Source: Cladocopium goreaui (taxonomy: Eukaryota; Sar; Dinophyceae; Suessiales; Symbiodiniaceae). Taken from it: a stretch of 64,000 bases of DNA. Location of the stretch: positions 87,405-151,404 of the forward strand of contig CAMXCT020003768.1 of NCBI GenBank assembly GCA_947184155.2. The letters run 5' to 3'. The notes under the pieces are model-generated. The model was not told the origin of the DNA. It did no database searches and was given only the letters and a program-made list of their open reading frames with translations. How positions within the stretch are numbered: the first letter of the stretch is position 1; every line of letters starts with the position of its first letter. This document shows positions 21,101-32,594 of the stretch, piece after piece. A program made the translations under genes and the position numbers.

Positions 21101-23580
21101 TGTGCTAGGACAGTTGGGCAAAACTATAGATAGAATATCCTCTAGAACCATGAAAAGACTGAATTTTTAAAGGATGCTTGGAGTTGAGCATGTATTTGTG
21201 GTGTTCCCTGCCCCTTCCTCCACATCTACCCATCCAAAGTTCATTCTTGGAGCTGTTTGAAAGCAAGCTTTAAAAGGAAAATGGCATTAAAAAAGTAGGA
21301 ATCCAGGATCTTACCATCCAAAGTTGAAATTGCAGGTTTTTGAAAAGAAGCAACAAAAGGAAAATGGGATGAGAAAAGAAGAAATCCACGATCTTACCAT
21401 TCAAAGTTCAGTCTTGCAGGTTTTTGAATAGAAAGCCGTGAAAGGAAAAGGAGATGAGAAAAGTACAGAAAAGTAGGAATCCAAGATCGACCATCCAAAG
21501 TTCATTTTGTGCTAGTACTGTGCTAGGACAGTTGGGCAAAACTATAGATAGAATATCCTCTAGAACCATGAAAAGACTGAATTTTTAAAGGATGTTTGGG
21601 ATTAAGCATGTATTTGTGGTGCTCCCTGCCCCTTCCTCCACATCTACCCATCCAAAGTTCATTCTTGGAGCTGTTTGAAAGCAAGCTTTAAAAGGAAAAT
21701 GGCATCTAAAAAGTAGGAATCCAAGATCTTACCATCCAAAGTTGAAATTGCAGGTTTTTGAAAAGAAGCAACAAAAGGAAAATGGGATGAGAAAAGAAGG
21801 AATCCACGATCTTACCATTCAAAGTTCAGTCTTGCAGGTTTTTGAATAGAAAGCTGTGAAAGGAAAAGGAGATGAGAAAAGTATAGAAAGTAGGAATCCA
21901 AGATCGACCATCCAAAGTTCATTTTTGCTAGTGCTGTGCTAGGACAGTTGGGCAAAACTATAGATAGAATATCCTCTAGAACCATGAAAAGACTGAATTT
22001 TTAAAGGATGCTTGGAGTTGAGCATGTATTTGTGGTGTTCCCTGCCCCTTCCTCCACATCTACCCATCCAAAGTTCATTCTTGGAGCTGTTTGAAAGCAA
22101 GCTTTAAAAGGAAAATGGCATTAAAAAAGTAGGAATCCAAGATCTTACCATCCAAAGTTGAAATTGCAGGTTTTTGAAAAGAAACCACAAAAGGAAAATG
22201 GGATGAGAAAAGAAATAATCCACGATCTTACCATTCAAAGTTCAGTCTTGCAGGTTTTTGAATAGAAAGCTGTGAAAAGAAAAGGAGACGAGAAAAGTAT
22301 AGAAAAGTAGGAACCCAAGATCGACCATCCAAAGTTCATTTTTGCTAGTGCTGTGCTAGGACAGTTGGGCAAAACTATAGATAGAATATCCTCTAGAACC
22401 ATGAAAAGACTGAATTTTTAAAGGATGCTTGGAGTTGAGCATGTATTTGTGGTGTTCCCTGCCCCTTCCTCCACATCTACCCATCCAAAGTTCATTCTTG
22501 GAGCTGTTTGAAAGCAAGCTTTAAAAGGAAAATGGCATTAAAAAAGTAGGAATCCAAGATCTTACCATCCAAAGTTGAAATTGCAGGTTTTTGAAAAGAA
22601 GCAACAAAAGGAAAATGGGATGAGAAAAGAAGAAATCCACGATCTTACCATTCAAAGTTCAGTCTTGCAGGTTTTTGAATAGAAAGCCGTGAAAGGAAAA
22701 GGAGATGAGAAAAGTACAGAAAAGTAGGAATCCAAGATCGACCATCCAAAGTTCATTTGTGCTAGTACTGTGCTAGGACAGTTGGGCAAAACTATAGATA
22801 GAATATCCTCTAGAACCATGAAAAGACTGAATTTTTAAAGGATGTTTGGGATTAAGATTAAGCATGTATTTGTGGTGCTCCCTGCCCCTTCCTCCACATC
22901 TACCCATCCAAAGTTCATTCTTGGAGCTGTTTGAAAGCAAACTTTAAAAGGAAAATGGCATCTAAAAAGTAGGAATCCAAGATCTTACCATCCAAAGTTG
23001 AAATTGCAGGTTTTTGAAAAGAAGCAACAAAAGGAAAATGGGATGAGAAAAGAAGAATCCACGATCTTACCATTCAAAGTTCAGTCTTGCAGGTTTTTGA
23101 ATAGAAAGCCGTGAAAGGAAAAGGAGATGAGAAAAGTACAGAAAAGTAGGAATCCAAGATCGACCATCCAAAGTTCATTTTGTGCTAGTACTGTGCTAGG
23201 ACAGTTGGGCAAAACTATAGATAGAATATCCTCTAGAACCATGAAAAGACTGAGTTTTTAAAGGATGTTTGGGATTAAGCATGTATTTGTGGTGCTCCCT
23301 GCCCCTTCCTCCACATCTACCCATCCAAAGTTCATTCTTGGAGCTGTTTGAAAGCAAACTTTAAAAGGAAAATGGCATCTAAAAAGTAGGAATCCAAGAT
23401 CTTACCATCCAAAGTTGAAATTGCAGGTTTTTGAAAAGAAGCAACAAAAAGGAAAATGGGATGAGAAAAGAAGGAATCCACGATCTTACCATTCAAAGTT
23501 CAGTCTTGCAGGTTTTTGAATAGAAAGCCGTGAAAGGAAAAGGAGATGAGAAAAGTATAGAAAAGTAGGAATCCAAGATC
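18197..23580. repeat. Satellite array, about 416-bp unit, 13 copies
   Basis: The marker GTTGGGCAAAACTATAGATA recurs at 18615, 19032, 19448, 19864, 20281, 20697, 21113, 21531, 21947, 22364, 22781 and 23204, spacings 416-418 except one of 423. Each unit holds three or four related segments of about 85-100 bp, each beginning ACCATCCAAAGTT or ACCATTCAAAGTT. Two linked variant types alternate (TTGGAGTTGAGC against TTGGGATTAAGC). Short open frames inside are repeat artefacts. Confidence 0.97.
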
Positions 23581-24055
23581 GAGCATCCAAAGTTCATAAT
23601 TGAAGGTTTTTGAATGGAAAACTGTGTTTGAAAGGAAGAGTGCATGAGAAAAGTAGGAATAGCTGATCTTACCATCCAAAGTTCATTCTCGCAGCTGTTT
23701 GAAAAGGAAACTTGGAAGGAAAATGGAAGGAAACAAATTGGAATGCACGATCTTACCATCCAAAGTTCATAATTGAAGGTTTTTGAATGGAAAACTGTGA
23801 CAGGAAAAGGACATGAGAAAAGCAGGAATCAAACTTTGAAAGGAACATGGCATGAGAAAAGCTGGAATCCACGATCTTACCATCCAAAGTTCACAATTAC
23901 AGATTTTTGAAGGGAAAAGTGTGAAAGGAAAAGGAAATGAAAAAAGTAGGAATCTACGTCTACGATCTTACCATCCAAAGTTCATTTTTTGCAGCTGTTT
24001 GAAAAGGAAAATTTGAAAGAAAAAAATAAATTGGAAGGTTTTGAAAAGGAAAGGA
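23581..24055. repeat. Diverged monomers flanking the satellite
   Basis: Five or so units of 80-100 bp start CATCCAAAGTTCAT and carry GGTTTTTGAATGGAAAACTG or GCTGTTTGAAAAGGAAA. They resemble the segments inside the 416-bp unit but are not in the higher-order arrangement. Confidence 0.85.
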
Positions 24056-24074
24056 AAAAAAACACATTTTGAGC

Positions 24075-24205
24075 ATCCTGGAGTAGATTTTGGAATATTC
24101 TATCTAGGGGGTCCGAATATATAGTTTAGTATTGGGTCAAAAAACCCTGGGTTTTTTCAAAAAAAAAACGCCCCCTACGATACGGGATTCTATCTACTCC
24201 AGGAT
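24075..24205. mobile_element. Foldback element
   Basis: ATCCTGGAGTAGAT (24075-24088) mirrors ATCTACTCCAGGAT (24192-24205). The interior has a second hairpin of CCCTGGG flanked by homopolymer T and A. The following 24210-24780 is AT-rich with no gene signal. Confidence 0.65.
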
Positions 24206-24782
24206 TGTTATAGTTCTATAACTAATGATCAACTTGGATTGGTTCTCATCTATAGATAAATTAGTTATAGAATTGATCATTGATCATCAATGATCTGTGA
24301 ATTGATCATCTATAACTAGTCATTAATTCAAAGCAATGATGAATTGATCAACTATAATTGATGAATAATCTAATATAGATAAAATCTATGGGTATCATCT
24401 ATAATTATAATAATCTAGGGTTATCATCTATAAATGACGAGTTATCAATTCAAAGCACATTCAATGATGAATTGATCATATATAATTTATGATTGGTTAT
24501 AGCTAGTTATAGTTAAATTATTCATCTATAAAACTATTAAATTGATCATGATATTTCACCAGATCTAATCTTCATTTATCAAAATTTATGTCGTCACATC
24601 CACAGTCGCATTATGGAAGAGCACTTGTCCAACTTCTCCATCCATCTTAGCCATGCTCTGTGAAAATACTCCACCCATCAGGTACTTTAATACCGATGTG
24701 ACAAATACTATATCATGATATCATATCTGTCATATTAGTGATAATTATTAGAGTATTTCAACAAGAATACCATTGATAGCAA

Positions 24783-24894
24783 CTGGTTGGTGGTTGACCT
24801 AGCCCTCTGAAAAATATGAGTTCGCCAGTTGGGATGATTATTCCATTCCCAACTGAATGGAAACATAAAAATCATGTTTGAAAGCACCAACCAG
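24783..24894. mobile_element. Family B inverted-repeat element
   Basis: CTGGTTGGTGGTTGACCTAG at the left and AGCACCAACCAG at the right, with CTGAAAAATATGAGTTCG inside. Confidence 0.9.
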
Positions 24895-25195
24895 AGTGTA
24901 TTTCAATGCACAACACATTGATGCTATGGTCTGGTATAACCCGGTCAGGTCGGCTAACCATAGGGGAACCATGTTTTCATCCATGGGACCATATTGATGT
25001 CCCATTTCACCAAGCATTTTGTTTCGCTTATTTCACCATCAATTTCACCATAACTGTCCCAGTTCAATCCATTTCAATCCATGTCACTCATAGTTTTCCC
25101 GCAATAAAATCATCTTTTATCCCTCACCATGAATTCAGCCGAGCCACAATTTCGTGATCAGACTATCCATGGCCTCAGATCAGCCAGACGGTCAC

Positions 25196-25288
25196 TGCCG
25201 ATTTCGCACCGTGCGGCATGGTGCGCCAAGTGACACTAGTGAAGCCGACGTAGACCGGGACCAAAGCCAGTGGAAATACGAACTTCTC
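25196..25288 (-). CDS. Exon, hydrophobic segment, 31 codons
   Basis: CCCAAG|GAGAAG acceptor (25290/25289) and TCGGCA|GTGACC donor enclose exactly 31 codons: EKFVFPLALVPVYVGFTSV then TWRTMPHGAKSA. It reads like a membrane segment followed by a loop. The plus strand is also open (SDTSEADVDRDQSQWKYE). Confidence 0.5.
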
Positions 25289-25867
25289 CTTGGGAAGTTT
25301 GAAAAAAATGGCGAAAAAATGGTGCTTTTTTTGATTTGGCGATTTGTTTACAGAAGCCCTTACAGAACCCTTTACACACTCCTGCTCTTCACATCATAGC
25401 TGGTACTTGCGGATGTTCATCCCAAAAAAGGTATTTACATCAAAATAGCTGGTACTTACGGATCTTCATCCCCCACCAAAAAAAGGTATTTATAGGCTTA
25501 TAGGCATTGATTCATGGCCATGTATAAAACTAAGTCATCAGATGGACTTCTAAATCCAAAGCCATGGATCAATGCGCTGGGAGGGGAAAATTCTGTCAAT
25601 TTACCATTGAAACCGCCTAATATCACTGGCTAAGGGTAAATTCTGTAGATTCACAAAGTGACTTTGGAGACAAAGCGGGGATAACCATTCATAACCGATA
25701 ACCCAAAAAATCGTTTTTCGGATCCAGCTGGGATGCACATCCAGGGATTACGATCGATTTTCATCAGCCCCAAAAAATGATGGGTTGAATCTAAGAAAAA
25801 CAGCCAATTCTGTTGCTCCCAGATGGTCCCAGTAATGGTCCCAGTACATCGTTGGAGCCGCGTTTAC

Positions 25868-25901
25868 CTTTCGCCCAGCCGAGCAACGCTACACGAAGCT
25901 C
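25868..25901 (-). CDS. Very short exon
   Basis: CGCAG|GAGCTT acceptor and GCGAAAG|GTAAAC donor, both strong, enclose 34 bases reading ELRVALLGWAK. The reverse strand peptide FRPAEQRYTKLL is an alternative. Confidence 0.4.
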
Positions 25902-25989
25902 CTGCGATGTCAAAAATCGAATGATAGAAATAGAAGTGGAGCGTGCCATTCCTCGGTGGGGATAATTCATGATGCTGGTGAGTAAATAC

Positions 25990-26098
25990 TTACTGGTGCT
26001 AAACGCAGTGAATGGATGGGTTGCTGGGGGTTGCTGGGATTATTATTAATAGTGATTATGGATCATTCCCGAAAATTCCCTGCGTTTAGCACCAGTAA
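25990..26098. mobile_element. Inverted-repeat element with 12-bp flanking duplication
   Basis: TTACTGGTGCTAAACGCAG (25990-26008) is mirrored exactly at 26080-26098. GGTGAGTAAATA stands at 25977-25988 and again at 26099-26110. No relation to families A-D seen. Confidence 0.8.
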
Positions 26099-26151
26099 GG
26101 TGAGTAAATATGCTTAAGACATGTTAAGAATGCTGAATATCCAGCAATAAC

Positions 26152-26264
26152 CATAGCAGAAACAGATGGAGATTTGGGGCTTAAGTCATGGGGCATCCCC
26201 CACCCGTCGTCACGAAGTCTTGGGACGTCGAATGACGATGACGACGGGGATCCCGAAAGGTTCC
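26152..26264 (-). CDS. Exon, Ser-rich
   Basis: TTAGAG|GGAACC acceptor (26266/26265) opens GSPSSSSFDVPRLRDDGW then GMPHDLSPKSPSVSAM. GCTATG|GTTATT is a possible donor. Confidence 0.45.
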
Positions 26265-26290
26265 CTCTAAAGGTTCGGAAACCTCCAGAT

Positions 26291-26394
26291 GGCTGTGTCT
26301 GAAAATAGGGTATATTCCCAATTATAGCCATTTAATAGGGAAACTGATCATTAACCATTGGGTTTAGGCACACAACATTTTCAGACAAACCCAG
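26291..26394. mobile_element. Family G inverted-repeat element
   Basis: GGCTGTGTCTGAAAATAGGG at the left mirrors ATTTTCAGACAAACCCA at the right. The interior TTCCCAATTATAGCCATTTA matches the inverse of the copy at 33634-33737. Confidence 0.8.
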
Positions 26395-26648
26395 ATGTTT
26401 TTAAATGATGTTCAAGCTGATGTTCGATGGTGATGAGAACTTTGAAACTTTAGGGTTTGGCGAAAAATTGAGGGTTGACACTTGAAACCAGGAGGTTTTA
26501 CACCCCAAACATGGGGATGTCCGGTAAATCTTTCCTTCAACCAGTTCCGGAATTGTGATGATACCCCAGAAAGTCAGGAAACAACTCATCTTGTGGGTCA
26601 AGAAATGCCACTGGGAACATCTACATCTGGCAATGAAGAAATTCTCAC

Positions 26649-26685
26649 CAAAATGCGAACTTCGATGAAGCGTCCGCGTATGTCC
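26649..26685 (-). CDS. Short exon end
   Basis: Donor CATTTTG|GTGAGA after DIRGRFIEVRIL. The acceptor is not visible. A plus frame (GNEEILTKMRTSMKRPRM) overlaps. Confidence 0.35.
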
Positions 26686-27008
26686 TATCATATCAGTATT
26701 TATCCACTGACCACCTGTATTGGATTAACGACTATTTGATGTTGTGGGGTCCATATTCATCCTTAAGCACTATCTGACCACTCACTCCTGTATGCAACCA
26801 CATTTCAACCACCTCTTCAAGAAATCAAACAACATTCAACATCGTCTTCAAGTGAAAAAGGTATCAAATAGTTGTCTGAATCTGTATGATACCCATTATG
26901 ATATGTGTATATATGATTATATATGTATATATACACAGTAGGTACATTGTAGATTATTATAGCCGATTGTAGCAGTATATGTCATATGATACGTCAATTT
27001 GGTTCAGC

Positions 27009-27064
27009 CTCAGCGTTGTTCTCGCCCAGCTGCACGAGGTGTTGCCGTTCCAGCTCAAGGAGGC
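27009..27064 (-). CDS. Exon, coiled-coil-like
   Basis: CCGCAG|GCCTCC acceptor (27066/27065) and GC donor GCTGAG|GCTGAA enclose LLELERQHLVQLGENNAE, a clear amphipathic helix. The opposite strand also reads well (LHEVLPFQLKEACGMFF). Confidence 0.45.
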
Positions 27065-27857
27065 CTGCGGGATGTTTTTCCAATTTCTCCAATGGCTGTG
27101 TAATATGGATATGACCATTTAATACATCCAAATACCAATGTCAATAATGTTGCTTCGTAAAGTTCGTGCCAGGTCTTTGGTTCTTCATATTCATATCTAA
27201 TCTAATTGCCAATTTGGGTCATATTGCCTAATATCAATTACCGGGAAAGCTAATTGTCAATATTGAGGTTGAAAATGGATATTAGTCAACATGACCAGTC
27301 AATATAGTTTCCCTTGCACTTGTCAATATATTGAAAAATCAAAGCATCGCAAAAAAAAAAATGTCAAATAAATATCAAAATAGACGTCAGTACAACTGTG
27401 TTATCAAATAGATATGCGTAAAATCAGCCAACGTTGAGCGGTGTGTTGACAAACCTTACGTGTTCTGCATCTTTTGGGGGTTAAGATATGTACTAAATAA
27501 GTCCCCAAAACGAAACCTGTGATTCTCAACAACATGTTGATGATTTACCTATCAAAAATGGTGATGTTCCAGTTCACAAACTGTTACATTAGCAGTGCCA
27601 TGTAGCTGGTGCTTTGTCAGAATTGCTTTTGGAATCCTTTGCTGAAGTTGTCAAGGATGATATGAAGATATTCAATTCGAAGCATGTTCTCTTCTCATAG
27701 ACCATCAATTGATTGGGTCCTCAAATACCCACCTCAAATACCCACCTCAAAAAATGTTGGCAGTCCTGGCAGGGTCTATGTTTAGTGACCTGCAAAAATG
27801 GGAATAGTTTGACAAGCTAATTAAATAGATATGCCATGGCAGTCCAAGATCATTGTC

Positions 27858-27935
27858 CGCCCAAGCCTCGAAAGTTAATGCAGGCGATCTCTCCTTCGGC
27901 ATCGCAGGCAGGGCCCCCGGTCAAATTCGTGCGAC
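27858..27935 (-). CDS. Exon, unknown protein
   Basis: GATAG|GTCGC acceptor (27937/27936). The frame reads RTNLTGGPACDAEGEIACIN then FRGLGG. A GA donor (GGGCG|GACAAT) would give 78 bases. Confidence 0.45.
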
Positions 27936-28454
27936 CTATCCACAAAAAAAACAACTGTTGGCCTAGATATGCCTAGATTATATGGGTATGAGTCAAAACT
28001 TTGGTACCCTAGTGAACCCCAAATAACTGGTAAATGGATGTTCATCCTCCCAAATATGCAAGATTGGTTTTGATACATCCCCATATACAATAAAAAGACT
28101 GGTCTTTAAAGGTAGCCATGGAAAGTCACTATAAGGTACATCATCATTCCAGCCATCTATATCTTCAGGCCATGTTCCACTTCGTCATGTACAACAACCA
28201 GAGGGTATAAACCAACTGTACTCAGCCCCTTCCTGTACTGGGTGGTGAATGGTTGCTTGAGTCGGTGGTTGATTCAGTGGTTGCTTGATTGTTTCGTTGT
28301 CTGGGATGTTGAGTGATTTTGAGATATGTATTTGACATGTCTTGAGTGTTTGCATGCTGCATATCCATGCATATCCTCTTATTGATTGATATTAATAATC
28401 ATGGTATCTTGAATGTCCCAAGGTATCATATCAACCATGGCATATCAATCATCG

Positions 28455-28532
28455 AAACATATATATATATATATGTAATATATATATGTAGTATATATAT
28501 GTATATGTATATGTATGTGTATATATATACCC
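28455..28532. repeat. AT/GTATAT microsatellite
   Basis: ATATAT and GTATAT units. No gene signal. Confidence 0.9.
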
Positions 28533-28587
28533 ATACATAAATTCTGACATCAGTCCCATCCCGTCCCTGTCCCGGGGCCACCGTCAC

Positions 28588-28669
28588 CTTGTCCCAACTG
28601 AGGAAGTTGGAAGTTGGTTGCGAAACCCGCAGAAATGGATTCCTGCTGTGCTCGACTCAAATTCATCAC
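28588..28669 (-). CDS. Exon, unknown protein
   Basis: GGGCAG|GTGATG acceptor (28671/28670) and GACAAG|GTGACG donor. The frame reads DEFESSTAGIHFCGFRNQLP. It stays open upstream of the acceptor as well. Confidence 0.5.
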
Positions 28670-28867
28670 CTGCCCCGGTGACCCCGGTGACGCGCGATGC
28701 GAACATGGCAGGTCTGATGGTATGAAAATTCATCCCTCACATTGTGAAAATATGTCAGTTTGTCCAAGATTTTTGGGAATATGTGAAATAAAATTCAGTA
28801 AGTTATACATAAAACCTCATTTTCCCACTCAATATGTGGTTCCTTTATCTTACTCTTCTAGAGAGAC

Positions 28868-28952
28868 CCACATGTCCAGAAGGCCCGGAAGGGCCGGAAG
28901 GTGCTGCTGAGCGGCAGAAGGCAACAGCTGTTTTTTCAGTTCTTCGTTTTTC
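28868..28952 (-). CDS. Exon, helical
   Basis: TCTCAG|GAAAAAC acceptor (28954/28953). The frame reads KNEELKKQLLPSAAQQHLP then ALPGLLDM. The donor may be TGTGG|GTCTCT. Confidence 0.5.
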
Positions 28953-29007
28953 CTGAGATCACAACATGAACAGTGGGACTGGCTGAAAATGATGGACCCC
29001 AGAAAAA

Positions 29008-29215
29008 GATAGACAGATAGACAGACAGACAGACAGATAGATAGGTAGATAGGTAGATAGGTAGATTGGTAGATAGGTAGATAGCTAGATAGCTAGATAG
29101 CTAGATAGCTAGATAGCTAGATAGATAGATAGGTAGATAGGTAGATAGGTAGATAGGTAGATAGGTAGATAGGTAGATAGATAGATAGATAGGTAGATAG
29201 ATAGATAGATAGGTT
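29008..29215. repeat. AGAT/AGGT/AGCT tetranucleotide repeat
   Basis: About 50 four-base units of the AGAC, AGAT, AGGT and AGCT types arranged in blocks. Confidence 0.97.
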
Positions 29216-29711
29216 AGAAAATAACAGTAGTCATTCTGGTTCCTACATGTTCCTACCATACCTATGTGATAAACCCAATACCAGGAAAACATTCCCATTG
29301 ACCAACCATGACTGGTCATCCTAGTCATAGGGCTGTACCCGGGTGTACCAAAAATTTCATAAACTTCTATATAATTATTAGGGATGACCAGTCATGATGT
29401 GTATTAGCCTTTATACAGATCTCGAATTTACAATGATATCTACCTAATGATAATTTCATCATGATGTGTATTAAGCTTTATTGTCATTATCGGATTTACC
29501 ACAGGTTTCATTCATTTTCGGGTCATGTGTTGCTATGGGATTAAGGACAACATTGCCGTTGGTTTCAAATGTGAAATTCTTCAGGGGATTATAAGAAGTA
29601 ACTTTTTAAAACCAACTAGTGAAAGCCAATTGTTCATTATAAACTTAAGCCATCATTAATTTTGGTGATCTTTTCAGCCGTGAAGATTACTGGAAACCCC
29701 AACAGAATTGT

Positions 29712-29842
29712 TGCTTCGAATCCCCTCCTCCGCGCCAAGGTGCAACGCATTTGACAAGGCTTTGTCGTGATCGTGTGTCCGCTGATGTGGGGGTAGGGTG
29801 TCATTCACCACCTGCAGCGCGACATGATCGACCACAGGGAAA
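29712..29842 (-). CDS. Exon, unknown protein
   Basis: Minus frame FPVVDHVALQVVNDTLPPHQ then RTHDHDKALSNALHLGAEEG. High third-position GC and about 45 open codons. Splice borders unresolved. Confidence 0.5.
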
Positions 29843-29867
29843 AGAAAGGATTATTTTGGACTCAGTA

Positions 29868-29942
29868 TACATATATAAATATATATTATACATATATATA
29901 TTATACATATATATATATATATTATACATATATATATATACA
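29868..29942. repeat. AT microsatellite
   Basis: TATATAAATATATATTATAC and similar. Confidence 0.9.
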
Positions 29943-30325
29943 AAACGTTTAACTGTGGCTAATTCTATGGTAACGTCCTATGACAAAACAAACCAATGGT
30001 GGATGATTATCACAAAAAATACCAATGCTGGTGGTGGCTCAGCAACTGATCCCATCCTCCTACCTCGAGCGGATACCGAAAAAAACTCATGTTTGTATGG
30101 TTAATACAGCTTGATACCTCTCACATTTCATTGGCTTTTTGTAGCCATTCACATCATTTCCCATTTCGATCTACAATGACAAATGCTGATTCTCATATTA
30201 AATGTATTTAAATGTGATTATTTATCATTTCGATTCTAATGTCCCATGATATATTTCGCGTTCTTTCCAATTAATTCTATATCTTCCCATACAAAAACAA
30301 AAAACCTCCGCGGGAATGGCGTCAC

Positions 30326-30364
30326 CTTTCGGAATTCGTCGCTCTTCCCCACGTCATGGATGAC
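30326..30364 (-). CDS. Exon of 13 codons next to an A remnant
   Basis: CCGTCAG|GTCATC acceptor (30366/30365) and CGAAAG|GTGACG donor enclose VIHDVGKSDEFRK. The intron upstream is largely a truncated A element whose intact right end (30455-30463) could serve as donor for an upstream exon reading VGYTVLYRLPS. Confidence 0.45.
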
Positions 30365-30374
30365 CTGACGGAGA

Positions 30375-30463
30375 TGCTATTGAACATGGCCATAGAAATA
30401 GTGGAATTACCCATGAAAAATGGTGATTTTCCATAGTTATATATAAACGTTTACCAGAGGGTA
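30375..30463. mobile_element. Family A element, left end lost
   Basis: Starts inside the family at GCTATTGAACATGGCC and keeps the right end AACGTTTACCAGAGGGTA. Confidence 0.75.
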
Positions 30464-30509
30464 AACGGTATAACACGGTATAACCAACAATGAATGGAAT
30501 TATAGTAGG

Positions 30510-31331
30510 AATAATCCCTTCCCCCTAGTAAACTAAACGTCCAAAAAAAAAACTAAAAACTAGGGTCCATCTTTTTTCTTTCGGAAAATTTCAGATTGGC
30601 CAATTTGACTTTTAATTGATCCCCTTTAGAAAACAATTTAAAAATGAAGCTACCATTTGTGGGTTTTGCCCCCTAATAAGAAAAACTAGTTCACCCCGGT
30701 GTGTTTATTATTAGGGTCCGTCCGATTTCTTTTGTTTTTTTAAGATTAAGGCTTTTAATTTCTTATTAGGGTCCGCTTCGAAAACTATTTTTTGGCAATA
30801 TTTTTATTGCGTTATATAAGGAAATTTAATTGATTTTGCAATCGAACAAACTAGTTTTTATCATTAAGGTTTAAATTTTATTAATAGGGTCCGCTTCGAA
30901 ATCCAATTTTTGGCAATATTTTAATCGCGTTATATAAAGAAATTTAATTGATGTTGAAATCGAACAAACTAGTTTTTATTATGAAGGTTCTAATTTTATT
31001 AATAGGGTCCGCTTCGAAATCCAATTTTTGGCAATATTTTAATCGCGTTATATAAGAAATTTTCATTGATTTTGAAATCGAACAAACTAGTTTTTATGAT
31101 TAAGGTTCTAAATTTATTAATAGGGTCCGCTTCGAAATCCAATTCTTGGCAATATTTTAATCGCGTTATATAAGAAATTTTAATTGATTTTGAAATCGAA
31201 CAAACTAGTTTTTATCATTAAGGTTTAATTTTATTAATAGGGTTCCCTAATAATAAATACCCCCCTAATACTAAAAACTACCTGAGGTGTTTATTATTTG
31301 GGGGGGTTAGTATTAGGGGGAAGGGATTATT
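30510..31331. mobile_element. 822-bp TIR element with internal tandem repeats
   Basis: AATAATCCCTTCCCCCTAGT at the left mirrors TTAGTATTAGGGGGAAGG onward at the right (31307-31331). Subterminal sequences repeat the CCCCTAATA motif in both directions. No ORF of note, so non-autonomous. Confidence 0.75.
30769..31240. repeat. 118-bp tandem repeat inside the TIR element
   Basis: GGGTCCGCTTCGAAA recurs at about 30769, 30887, 31005 and 31123, with a broken fifth copy at 31240. Each unit contains TTTTTGGCAATATTTTAATC and CGAACAAACTAGTTTTTAT. Confidence 0.9.
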
Positions 31332-31884
31332 GTTGGATACATCCGAAAAAATATCTTGAGCTAGTAATTCTAAAGGTTCCTAAACTAGTCATTTAAGATG
31401 AATGAATGGATTTTTGTCCATAGCTTTGCTAGTTTTCTGGAGGGTATATATATATATACACATCTCGCTTATAACTGCCAAAATGGAAATATGATCAGCA
31501 AAAATTGATGTTTCGACAAAATGATTAGTATAGATCAACAAGACAGGGCTTAATCAACAATACCTCTGGAGGAATTATCATGGAGACCCTGCTTTTCTCC
31601 ACAAAAAATTGGTGGAAAATGGTAAGATTCCCAATGAAGATTCGTGGGTCATTTCCTCCTACTGAAACAATCACTGAGAACGAAGAAAAGTGAGATCTCA
31701 GAGTGCCTAGCTGCTTTTTGGCAAAGTTGACCTGTGAATTTATCCAAAACAAATGCCGACCTAGGCAAACCACCAACTGAGGCTTTTTTAATCATAGATT
31801 ACAGATGGATAGAATCTGATAGAAAGATAGTTGGGGAGTCTTGGATTTATTATAGGATATTAATCATGGTTTACAGATGGATAT

Positions 31885-31991
31885 TACCCTCTGGTAAACT
31901 AACATAGCTATGGCATAGATGGCCCATTTATAGATGGTTTACCTATTAAAAATGGTGATTTTCAATAGCCATGTTAAATTACCAGAATGTA
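31885..31991. mobile_element. Family A inverted-repeat element
   Basis: TACCCTCTGGTAAACTAACA at the left and AAATTACCAGAATGTA at the right. On minus, the flank reads CSELRKLLDYIL into the terminus and continues after excision as RVISICKP-stop. Confidence 0.85.
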
Positions 31992-32119
31992 ATCCAATAA
32001 TTTGCGAAGTTCTGAACAGTCATCTTCACAGTGACGTTAGCCACTGACGTCGGCCATGTTTAAGTCACCATACCGAGTTCATCCAAGATAGCCAGATACA
32101 AAAAAAAACAGGAAAGAAC

Positions 32120-32238
32120 GACCCTTTGGTAATTTAACAAAGCGAACTGGAAGCCCCCATTTACTCGATGATTTACCGATATTTACCTACTAACAACGGT
32201 GGTTTTCCAGTTTGCAAGCTGTGAAAATGACCAGAGGA
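32120..32238. mobile_element. Family A element, degraded
   Basis: GACCCTTTGGTAATTTAACA at the left and AAAATGACCAGAGG at the right. The interior keeps GGTGGTTTTCCAGTTTGC. Confidence 0.5.
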
Positions 32239-32352
32239 ACTACAAAAACCATCCAAACCCCCTATCCGGGTGGGTTTGCAGATCAGCCCGAGCTGTAAGA
32301 TACCCTTGTTGGTTGAATTTGTCGGCCAGGGTATAGTCCAAAATTGCGGTCA

Positions 32353-32476
32353 TGTGGTAAAACAAAGCCATAAAACCACCCCCATTTTTCATGGTTTCTA
32401 CCACCTATACTTATGGTGATGACTGGGGGATGAGTTATGGCACATTATGGCACTGTTTTACCATGTTTTACCCACA
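32353..32476. mobile_element. Family D element
   Basis: TGTGGTAAAACAAAGCCATA at the left, ATGTTTTACCCACA at the right, with GACTGGGGGATGAG inside. Confidence 0.65.
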
Positions 32477-32594
32477 TTAATCAGGTATTGATCACTATTC
32501 ACCACTATTAATTAACCACTACTATAATCATCCAATGATAATAAGCGACCACTGGTAATCCACTCAAAATGGACCACTCATAATTTGCCAAGGG

